A stretch of DNA of 6,218 nucleotides from an uncultured Clostridia bacterium. Its GTDB lineage: Bacteria > Bacillota > Clostridia > Christensenellales > Borkfalkiaceae. This document shows positions 1 to 4,885 of the stretch, in pieces. The notes under the pieces are model-generated. The model ran no database searches, had not been told where the DNA came from, and was given only the letters and a program-made list of their open reading frames with translations. The DNA lies in contig CAMUNT010000032.1 of assembly GCA_947090365.1 (NCBI GenBank), forward strand, positions 1-6,218. Reading direction: 5' to 3'. Made by a program: the position numbers and the translations under genes. The stretch's first letter is position 1. The number at the start of each line of letters is the position of its first letter.

Positions 1-51
1 CGCGGTCTCCAAAACCGTCGGTTGCATGTTCGAATCGTGTCTCCCCTGCCA
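1..51 (+). tRNA. tRNA-Trp (CCA anticodon), 5' end outside the window
   Basis: This is the 3' part of a tryptophan tRNA. The anticodon loop CTCCAAA lies at 7-13, with anticodon CCA at 9-11, closed by a 5-bp stem (2-6 with 14-18, the last pair G-T). A 5-nt variable loop (19-23) follows. The T-arm pairs 24-28 with 36-40 around the canonical loop TTCGAAT (29-35). The 3' acceptor strand is CTCCCCT (41-47), then discriminator G48 and an encoded CCA (49-51). By standard tRNA numbering about 25 nt (acceptor 5' strand and D-arm) lie upstream of the window. An intrinsic terminator starts two bases after the CCA, so this is the end of its transcript. In many Clostridia tRNA-Trp sits just before secE-nusG; here it is instead followed by a convergent purB. 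Confidence 0.93.
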
Positions 52-87
52 AACAGTTTCGCATACTTTTGCGGAACTGTATTTTTT
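31..87 (+). repeat. direct repeat copy 1: tRNA-Trp 3' end plus terminator
   Basis: This 57-nt segment starts inside the T-loop of the tRNA, covers the T-stem 3' strand, acceptor 3' strand and CCA, and runs through the terminator hairpin. It recurs 133 bp further on (164-220) with only three substitutions (36, 63 and 67 against 169, 196 and 200). Two of these fall in the hairpin loop or at its closing pair and one is in the T-stem. Confidence 0.9.
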
Positions 88-88
88 T
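53..88 (+). terminator. intrinsic terminator of the tRNA-Trp transcript
   Basis: An 11-bp stem pairs ACAGTTTCGCA (53-63) with TGCGGAACTGT (70-80), with one T-G wobble, around a 6-nt loop (64-69). It is followed by A and seven T (82-88). The position immediately after the encoded CCA and the T-tract on the + strand make it the terminator of the tRNA transcript. Confidence 0.88.
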
Positions 89-96
89 GCTTTCAA

Positions 97-112
97 TGCA
101 ACCGCGGTTGCA
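97..112. repeat. 16-bp perfect palindrome TGCAACCGCGGTTGCA
   Basis: The sequence is a perfect, spacer-free palindrome centred between 104 and 105. It lies between the first tRNA terminator and the inserted hairpin. Its right half and next bases (ACCGCGGTTGCAGGT, 101-115) also resemble the anticodon-stem/variable-loop/T-stem part of the tRNA-Trp (14-29), so the palindrome may be partly tRNA-derived rather than a binding site. Confidence 0.75.
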
Positions 113-184
113 GGTGACGCGATTGGCTTCGCAACAATCGCTATTCCGTCGCTTCGCTCCTTACGAATTGTGTCTCCCCTGCCA
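101..184 (+). pseudogene. tRNA-Trp 3'-half remnant interrupted in the T-loop
   Basis: Two blocks look like pieces of one tRNA-Trp. Block 101-115 aligns with 14-29 of the intact tRNA (anticodon-stem 3' side, variable loop, T-stem 5' side) with one missing base and two or so substitutions. Block 164-184 matches 31-51 (T-loop end, T-stem, acceptor strand, CCA) with one substitution. Between them lie 48 nt (116-163) that would sit inside the T-loop. The 5' half and anticodon are absent, so it cannot be a working tRNA. The right block is certain; the left block is short and could be coincidental. The alternative is a simple duplication of the tRNA end and terminator next to unrelated DNA. Confidence 0.5.
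116..163. repeat. 48-nt hairpin-rich insert, possible small dispersed repeat
   Basis: The insert holds an inverted repeat GCGATTG (119-125) / CAATCGC (135-141) with a 9-nt loop, then GTCGCTTCGCTCC (148-160). CTTCGC occurs twice (127-132 and 152-157). From memory, GGAGCGAAGCGAC (the reverse complement of 148-160) resembles the core of small palindromic intergenic repeats seen in many bacteria; this is recognition, not a search result. It has no coding potential. It separates two blocks of tRNA-like sequence. Confidence 0.45.
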
Positions 185-220
185 AACAGTTTCGCGTACA
201 TTTGCGGAACTGTATTTTTT
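164..220 (+). repeat. direct repeat copy 2: tRNA-Trp 3' end plus terminator
   Basis: This is the second copy of the 57-nt unit at 31-87, with three substitutions and no gaps. It includes the acceptor strand and CCA (174-184) and ends one base before the stop codon of the convergent purB. Direct repeats of a tRNA 3' end starting in the T-loop are the usual footprint of tyrosine-integrase att sites, but no integrase or cargo is present here. Confidence 0.9.
186..220 (+). terminator. second copy of the tRNA-type intrinsic terminator
   Basis: A 10-bp stem pairs ACAGTTTCGC (186-195) with GCGGAACTGT (204-213), with one wobble and an 8-nt loop, followed by A and six T (215-220). It faces the + strand, so it backs up the first terminator and shields purB from antisense read-through. 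On the minus strand only a short T run follows, so it is a poor terminator for purB. Confidence 0.8.
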
Positions 221-221
221 A

Positions 222-1655
222 CTAAATTTTCAAGTTGCTTTTCTGTCCTAACAGAATACTGTTTTCTTTTAATACAGGATCGACTTCGTTCTGAATAAAC
301 TCGACGACCTGAGAAGGCGCTCTGCCTATAAATTCAGATGCATCCAGCATTTTATCAAGCTTACCGTACACAGGAGCAAAAAGCTTATCGGCCTTTATTA
401 ATTCAATTAAATTATTTTCTTTTCCCAGTTCCTTTACGTTTTTGCCCGCTTCTATGGACAGCACCCTTATTTTCTCGTGAAGCTCCTGACGGTTTCCGCC
501 CGCTTTAACACATTCCATAATAATATTTTCGGTAGCCATAAACGGAAGCTCAGCTTTAATATGCGTTGCAATAACCTTATCGTAGACTACGATATTTTCC
601 GTTACGTTCATATAAAGATTGAGTATTCCGTCAAGAGCAAGAAAAGCCTGAGCGTTCACAATTCGCCTGTTTGCCGAATCGTCTAACGTTCTTTCAAACC
701 ACTGCGTTCCCGCAGTAATTGCACTGTTCACAGGTAACGAAATTACAAATCTTGCAAGCGCGCCCATTCTTTCACAACGCATAGGGTTACGCTTATACGC
801 CATAGCAGACGAGCCGACCTGCATCTTTTCAAACGGTTCCTCCAACTCTTTCATACTCTGTAAAATGCGCAAATCGTTTGAAAACTTATATGCGCTCTGA
901 GCAATCTGCGAAAGCACGCTTAAAACGTTATAATCAAATTTTCTAGGATAAGTCTGCCCGGTAACAGCAAATACTTTGTCGTATCCAAGCTTTTTAACTA
1001 CGCGTTTTTCAAGCTCTTTTACTTTTTCTTCACTGCCTTTAAACAGTTCCATAAAGCTTGCCTGCGTTCCAGTCGTTCCCTTGACGCCCCTGAGCTTAAA
1101 CGAAGTCTGCATAAAGACAAGGTTGTTGTAATCGATAATCAAATCCTGCAACCATAAAGTCGCACGCTTTCCAACCGTCGTCAGCTGTGCCGGTTGAAGA
1201 TGCGTAAAACCAAGCGTCGGTAAGTCTTTATACCGCAACGCGAACTTTTTAAGATTATTGATTACGTTTAAAAGTTTCACCTTGATAATACTAAGCGCGT
1301 CGTTTAATATTATCAACTCTGAATTGCAGTCAACAAAACAGCTTGTAGCGCCCAAGTGAATAATCGGCATTGCCGAAACCGCCTGCGTTCCGAAAGCGTG
1401 CACGTGAGCCATAACGTCGTGGCGCATTTCTTTTTCGAATTTTTCAGCCTGCTCAAAATTAATTTCGCAGGCATACTTTTTCATTTCGTCAATTTGCTCT
1501 TGCGAGATATTCAAACCGAGTTCTTTTTCGCTTTCGGCAAGCGCAATCCACAGCTTACGCCAAAGCGTAAAGCGTTTTTTATCGGAAAAATTTTCAGACA
1601 TTTCCGCACTTGCATATCTTGCTACTAACGGATTCTGATAGACCGAATTATCCAT
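222..1655 (-). CDS. purB: adenylosuccinate lyase (long, human-like type)
   Basis: PurB is a cytoplasmic homotetramer that releases fumarate from SAICAR and from adenylosuccinate, in IMP synthesis and the IMP-to-AMP step. The 477-residue protein matches the long form shared by many Clostridia and animals (human about 484). Visible motifs are MAHVHAFG (82-89, conserved His), GATSCFVDCN (102-111), THLQPAQ (151-157, catalytic His) and the fumarate-lyase signature GSSAMAYKRNP (281-291), whose flexible loop carries the catalytic Ser. Human-type enzymes usually have Pro where Ala286 stands; the signature pattern G-S-x2-M-x2-K-x-N is intact. The ATG at 1655 is chosen because GGAG (1661-1664) lies 5 nt upstream; an upstream in-frame ATG at 1673 lies within the cyclophilin gene. 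It is last in a three-gene operon, and its SD overlaps the preceding stop codon. Confidence 0.96.
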   Translation of the reverse strand: MDNSVYQNPLVARYASAEMSENFSDKKRFTLWRKLWIALAESEKELGLNISQEQIDEMKKYACEINFEQAEKFEKEMRHDVMAHVHAFGTQAVSAMPIIHLGATSCFVDCNSELIILNDALSIIKVKLLNVINNLKKFALRYKDLPTLGFTHLQPAQLTTVGKRATLWLQDLIIDYNNLVFMQTSFKLRGVKGTTGTQASFMELFKGSEEKVKELEKRVVKKLGYDKVFAVTGQTYPRKFDYNVLSVLSQIAQSAYKFSNDLRILQSMKELEEPFEKMQVGSSAMAYKRNPMRCERMGALARFVISLPVNSAITAGTQWFERTLDDSANRRIVNAQAFLALDGILNLYMNVTENIVVYDKVIATHIKAELPFMATENIIMECVKAGGNRQELHEKIRVLSIEAGKNVKELGKENNLIELIKADKLFAPVYGKLDKMLDASEFIGRAPSQVVEFIQNEVDPVLKENSILLGQKSNLKI

Positions 1656-1663
1656 ATTTTCTC

Positions 1664-2188
1664 CTAGCGACATTTTACGGGGGCAGGATATTGCGTGCCG
1701 AAGGTTTCAACGGTAACTTTTTTCATTATCTGAGGATCCTTAGGCTTATCATTCCAGTCTGTTTTTACGGAAGCTATGGAATCCACGACTTCTATTCCTT
1801 CGATTATTTTACCGAATCCAGCGTATTGCCCGTCAAGATGAGACGAATTTTTGTGCATAATAAAGAATTGCGAACCCGCACTGTCGGGTGCCATTGCCCT
1901 CGCCATCGAAAGAACGCCCCTTTCATGCTTCAAATCGTTTTGTTTAAATCCGTTCATAGCAAATTCGCCCTTGATACTGTATCCCGGGCCACCCGTTCCG
2001 ACTCCGGCGGGGTCACCGCCCTGTATCATAAAGCCGGAAATTACGCGGTGAAAAATAAGACCGTCGTAAAAACCGCTCGCAACCAGACTAATAAAATTAT
2101 TAACTGTGTTCGGCGCCTTATCCGGATACAGCTCCGCCTTCATTATTTTTCCGTTTTCCATTTCAATAATAACGATAGGATTTTGCAT
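1664..2188 (-). CDS. cyclophilin-type peptidyl-prolyl cis-trans isomerase, cytoplasmic
   Basis: The 174-residue protein is a single cyclophilin domain that isomerises X-Pro bonds. The catalytic core is FHRVISGFMIQGGDP (46-60), with the conserved Arg48, Phe53 and Gln56. GSQFFI (105-110) and HLDGQYAGFGK (117-127) follow. His117 stands where cyclosporin-sensitive eukaryotic cyclophilins have Trp, as is usual in bacteria. There is no signal peptide or lipobox, so it should act in the cytoplasm. The ATG at 2188 is preceded by GAGGAG (2194-2199) at 5 nt. A GTG six bases further upstream overlaps that SD and is rejected. It is the middle gene of the operon, 21 bp after the deaminase gene and 8 bp before purB, so translational coupling with purB is likely. 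Confidence 0.95.
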   Translation of the reverse strand: MQNPIVIIEMENGKIMKAELYPDKAPNTVNNFISLVASGFYDGLIFHRVISGFMIQGGDPAGVGTGGPGYSIKGEFAMNGFKQNDLKHERGVLSMARAMAPDSAGSQFFIMHKNSSHLDGQYAGFGKIIEGIEVVDSIASVKTDWNDKPKDPQIMKKVTVETFGTQYPAPVKCR

Positions 2189-2209
2189 AATCACTCCTCA
2201 TTTTAATTA

Positions 2210-2662
2210 TTAAAGCTCACTGTATTTTTCAAGTTTTACCCCTGCTTCTTCGAAAAGTTGAACCGAAAAATCATCGGGATAACCTTCCTTGTAAACCACT
2301 CGCACAATACCGGAATTTATTATTATCTTTGCACAGATAACGCAAGGCTGATGAGTGCAGTATAAAGTACACCCCTCAACACTGCACCCGACCCTTGCCG
2401 CCTGAATAATTGCGTTTTGTTCGGCATGAACAGCATAGCATAACTCATGCATTGTTCCGCTTTGAACATTCATTTTTTTTCTGAGGCATTCCTGTTTGTC
2501 AATACAGCTTTTGATTCCCTGAGGCGCACCGTTATAACCTGTGGCAATAATACGTTTATCCTTAACGATAATTGCACCCACCTTCCTGTTCTTCTGAAAA
2601 CAGCTTGACCAAGTGCCGATCTGCTCGGTCATATCCATAAATCTTTTATCCCACTTATCCAT
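2210..2662 (-). CDS. dCMP deaminase (ComEB-type cytidine/deoxycytidylate deaminase)
   Basis: The enzyme deaminates dCMP to dUMP, the substrate of thymidylate synthase. The 150-residue length is normal for ComEB-type proteins, which are often named 'ComE operon protein 2' although they are not needed for DNA uptake. Zinc-site motifs are HAEQNAI (79-85: His79 ligand, Glu81 proton shuttle) and THQPCVICAK (103-112: Cys107 and Cys110 ligands). GYNGAPQG (42-49) is typical of the nucleotide-binding loop. A Cys-rich segment (53-75) may bind a second zinc, as in some dCMP deaminases; this is inferred. The ATG at 2662 has GAGG (2670-2673) 7 nt upstream. It is the first gene of the operon, directly downstream of a clear promoter. 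Confidence 0.93.
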   Translation of the reverse strand: MDKWDKRFMDMTEQIGTWSSCFQKNRKVGAIIVKDKRIIATGYNGAPQGIKSCIDKQECLRKKMNVQSGTMHELCYAVHAEQNAIIQAARVGCSVEGCTLYCTHQPCVICAKIIINSGIVRVVYKEGYPDDFSVQLFEEAGVKLEKYSEL

Positions 2663-2686
2663 TAAAAAACCTCGCTTTTATAATTA

Positions 2687-2699
2687 GTTAGATTCTAAC
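2687..2699. promoter_or_regulatory. inverted repeat GTTAGA-T-TCTAAC over the -10 box, possible operator
   Basis: Perfect 6-bp arms flank a single T, and the element covers the -10 hexamer of the minus-strand promoter. A protein bound here would block the operon. It shares TTAG/CTAA ends with CIRCE but lacks the CACTC/GAGTG cores and the 9-bp spacer, so it is not a CIRCE site. The regulator is unknown. In AT-rich DNA a 6-bp inverted repeat may occur by chance. Confidence 0.35.
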
Positions 2700-2720
2700 A
2701 TAATTTTTCACAAAAAGCAA
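2692..2720 (-). promoter_or_regulatory. sigma-A-type promoter of the dCMP deaminase-cyclophilin-purB operon
   Basis: On the minus strand a -35 TTGCTT (2715-2720) and a -10 TAGAAT (2692-2697) are separated by exactly 17 nt. The start of transcription would fall near 2685, leaving a leader of about 23 nt that holds the GAGG ribosome binding site. No other promoter-like pair this good was seen between the divergent genes. Confidence 0.65.
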
Positions 2721-2737
2721 TTTTTTACATAAATATG

Positions 2738-2767
2738 TTTCATTTTATTTCGGTTTGTTTATAAAAT
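2738..2767 (+). promoter_or_regulatory. probable groESL promoter region (weak match)
   Basis: The best -10 candidate is TATAAAAT (2760-2767), about 40 nt before the groES start. The matching -35 is poor (around TTTCAT, 2738-2743). No CIRCE inverted repeat (TTAGCACTC/GAGTGCTAA) and no CtsR heptamer repeat (GGTCAAA) is present between 2663 and 2805. A short inverted repeat ACATA-AA-TATGT (2727-2738) lies just upstream and could be incidental. Confidence 0.3.
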
Positions 2768-2805
2768 ACCTGTATGAAAAAATATTATTCGGAGGAATTA
2801 TATTT

Positions 2806-3090
2806 ATGAAAATAAAACCATTATTTGACAAAGTAGTTGTCGAAGGCCTTAAAGCCGAAGAAAAAACGAAGAGCGGACTTTATCTTACTTCCGCATCACA
2901 GGAAAAACCTGCAACCTGCGTAGTCGTTGCTGTAGGGCCCGGCGGCACCGTAGACGGCAAAGAAATCAAAATGCAGGTTAAAGTCGGAGATAAGGTTTTG
3001 CTTGCAAAATACAGCGGAACAGAAGTAAAAGTTGACGACAAAGAATATACGATAATACGTCAGAACGACATTCTGGCAATTGTCGAGTAA
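2806..3090 (+). CDS. groES: co-chaperonin GroES (Hsp10)
   Basis: GroES forms a heptameric lid on the GroEL ring and sets the folding chamber volume and cycle timing. The 94-residue length is typical. The N-terminal strand KIKPLFDKVVV (2-12) is typical of the family. The mobile loop (about 17-34) carries SGLYLTSASQEKPA, where LYL takes the place of the GroEL-binding IVL tripeptide of E. coli. The roof-loop Gly-rich stretch GPGG (44-47) and the C-terminal strand YTIIRQNDILAIVE (81-94) follow. The start at 2806 is set by GGAGGA (2791-2796) 9 nt upstream; upstream in-frame starts (from 2755) precede that SD and would add a non-conserved tail. groEL follows after 17 bp. Confidence 0.97.
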   Translation: MKIKPLFDKVVVEGLKAEEKTKSGLYLTSASQEKPATCVVVAVGPGGTVDGKEIKMQVKVGDKVLLAKYSGTEVKVDDKEYTIIRQNDILAIVE

Positions 3091-3107
3091 TATAGAAGGA
3101 GTAAAAT

Positions 3108-4739
3108 ATGGCTAAACAGATTAAATACGGCGATGAAGCCAGAAAAAAACTTGAAGCAGGCGTAAACGTAATTGCAGATACTGTTAAAATTACACTCGGT
3201 CCTAAGGGCAGAAACGTTGTTCTCGATAAGAAATTCGGCTCTCCCCTGATCACAAACGACGGTGTAACCATCGCAAAAGAAATCGAGCTTGAAGACCCGT
3301 TCGAAAATATGGGCGCACAGCTTGTAAAGGAAGTTTCAACAAAAACAAATGACGTTGCGGGCGACGGCACCACTACCGCCGTTGTTCTTGCACAGGCAAT
3401 CGTAAAGGAAGGGCTTAAAAACCTTGCCGCAGGCGCAAACCCCGTTATTTTAAAGAAAGGCATTGCCACCGCCGTTGATACGGCAGTCGCAAAAATTCAG
3501 AAAATTTCAAAACCCGTAGAAAACAAACTCGGTATTCAACAGGTTGCTTCTATTTCCGCAGGTGATGAAAAAATCGGCGAGCTTATTGCAAACGCAATGG
3601 AAATCGTCGGTAAAGACGGCGTTATTACCGTTGAAGAAGGCAAAACAATGGCTACCGAACTCACTACCGTTGAAGGAATGCAGTTTGACAGAGGCTACGC
3701 CTCCGCTTATATGGTTACGAACACCGATAAAATGGAAGCCGTTCTCGATAACCCCTATATTCTTATTACGGATAAAAAGATTTCGTCCTTGCAGGAAATT
3801 CTTCCCGTTATCGAACCTATCGCACAGCAGGGTGCAAGGCTTCTGATCATTGCAGAAGACGTCGAGGGAGATGCGCTTGCAGCTCTTATCGTAAACAAAT
3901 TGAAAGGCGTTTTGAACTGTGTTGCAGTAAAGGCTCCCGGGTTCGGCGACAGAAGAAAGGCAATGCTTGAAGACATTGCAATTCTTACGGGCGGTACGGT
4001 CGTTTCAAGCGATTTAGGCTATGAATTCAAGGACGTTACAACAGATATGCTCGGCAGAGCTTCACAGGTAAAAGTCGATAAAGACAACACCACTATTATT
4101 AACGGCGCAGGCGACGCGAAAGACATCAAGTCACGCGTATCCTCAATCAAGTCACAGATTGCTGAAACCACTTCCGATTACGACAGAGAAAAATTACAGG
4201 AAAGACTTGCCAAGCTCGCAGGTGGAGTTGCGGTCATCAACGTAGGCGCGGCGACCGAAGTTGAAATGAAAGAAAAGAAACTGCGTATCGAGGACGCCCT
4301 TGCGGCAACCCGCGCGGCTGTTGAAGAAGGAATTGTCCCCGGAGGCGGAGTTGCCCTTCTCTCCACTATTCCCGAACTCAAAGCGCTTATAGAAACACTC
4401 GAAGGCGACGAAAAAACCGGTGCTTCAATCGTAATGAAAGCCATTGAGGAACCCGTCCGTCAGATTGCCAAAAACGCAGGCTACGACGGCTCGGTAGTGG
4501 TAAACAGTATACTTTCAGCAAAGAAAACCAATTACGGCTTTGACGCACTTAAAAACGAATATACAGATATGGTTAAGAGCGGAATTATCGACCCTACCAA
4601 AGTTTCGCGTTCGGTACTTCAGAATGCGGCGTCGGTTGCGGCAACGCTACTTACTACCGAAAGTATTGTAACCGATATCCCCACTCCCCCCTCACCAGCT
4701 CCTATGGGCGGTGCACCCGATATGGGCGGAATGTATTAA
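3108..4739 (+). CDS. groEL: chaperonin GroEL (Hsp60)
   Basis: GroEL is the double-ring ATP-driven folding machine of the cytoplasm. The 543-residue length is normal. The equatorial ATP site shows LGPKGRNV (30-37) and GDGTTT (85-90; Asp86 corresponds to E. coli Asp87). The catalytic Asp396 sits in RIEDALAATRAAVEEG (393-408), just before the chaperonin signature that ends in PGGG (411-414). The apical domain (about 190-375) is complete, and the C-terminus is the short Gly/Met tail APMGGAPDMGGMY instead of many GGM repeats. AGGAG (3097-3101) lies 6 nt before the ATG. It is co-transcribed with groES and ends at a strong terminator. Only one groEL is seen here, so whether paralogues exist is unknown. 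Confidence 0.98.
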   Translation: MAKQIKYGDEARKKLEAGVNVIADTVKITLGPKGRNVVLDKKFGSPLITNDGVTIAKEIELEDPFENMGAQLVKEVSTKTNDVAGDGTTTAVVLAQAIVKEGLKNLAAGANPVILKKGIATAVDTAVAKIQKISKPVENKLGIQQVASISAGDEKIGELIANAMEIVGKDGVITVEEGKTMATELTTVEGMQFDRGYASAYMVTNTDKMEAVLDNPYILITDKKISSLQEILPVIEPIAQQGARLLIIAEDVEGDALAALIVNKLKGVLNCVAVKAPGFGDRRKAMLEDIAILTGGTVVSSDLGYEFKDVTTDMLGRASQVKVDKDNTTIINGAGDAKDIKSRVSSIKSQIAETTSDYDREKLQERLAKLAGGVAVINVGAATEVEMKEKKLRIEDALAATRAAVEEGIVPGGGVALLSTIPELKALIETLEGDEKTGASIVMKAIEEPVRQIAKNAGYDGSVVVNSILSAKKTNYGFDALKNEYTDMVKSGIIDPTKVSRSVLQNAASVAATLLTTESIVTDIPTPPSPAPMGGAPDMGGMY

Positions 4740-4750
4740 TTTTAGCAAAC

Positions 4751-4786
4751 AAAAAAGAACTCCAAGAAATTTGGAGTTCTTTTTTT
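4751..4786. terminator. strong intrinsic terminator after groEL, likely bidirectional
   Basis: A perfect 10-bp stem pairs AGAACTCCAA (4756-4765) with TTGGAGTTCT (4771-4780) around a 5-nt loop. It has T6 on the + side (4781-4786) and an A-tract (4751-4756) that reads as a T-tract on the minus strand. It lies 12 bp after the groEL stop and about 100 bp after the stop of the convergent lyase gene, so it can end both transcripts. Confidence 0.9.
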
Positions 4787-4885
4787 ACTGATTTTTCACA
4801 AATTCCGCAAAGTCACTCAGCGTTAAAAGCTAACGTACTTCCGGATTGAACGTAATTTTTTAAAGTATAATTCCGCTTACTGCAA
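4787..4885. other. 99-bp convergent intergenic stretch with no clear feature
   Basis: Between the groEL terminator and the stop of the lyase gene I see only a weak hairpin, CGTTA (4821-4825) / TAACG (4831-4835), and two copies of AATTCCGC (4801-4808 and near 4869). Neither supports a gene or a regulator. Confidence 0.5.

Noticed and set aside
26..298. Open frames on the + strand over the tRNA and its repeat
   Set aside because: They run through a tRNA, two terminators and the end of purB on the other strand, have no SD, and their protein repetition just reflects the direct repeat.
1656..1673. Six-residue upstream extension of PurB
   Set aside because: It begins inside the cyclophilin gene without an SD, while the ATG at 1655 has GGAG at 5 nt and starts the typical N-terminus.
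2189..2194. GTG start for the cyclophilin
   Set aside because: The GTG abuts and overlaps the GAGGAG motif, leaving no spacing; the ATG at 2188 is correctly spaced.
2687..2699. CIRCE (HrcA operator)
   Set aside because: Only the TTAG/CTAA ends match; the CACTC/GAGTG cores and the 9-bp spacer are missing.
2755..2805. N-terminal extension of GroES from upstream in-frame starts
   Set aside because: The strong SD GGAGGA at 2791-2796 serves the ATG at 2806, and the extra residues are not part of the GroES family.
2978..3469. 163-codon minus-strand frame over the end of groES and the start of groEL
   Set aside because: It is a shadow of strongly conserved chaperonin coding sequence, with no family features of its own and no plausible SD.
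4821..4835. Hairpin CGTTA/TAACG after the groEL terminator
   Set aside because: The stem is five base pairs of mostly A/T with no T-tract, which is within chance.
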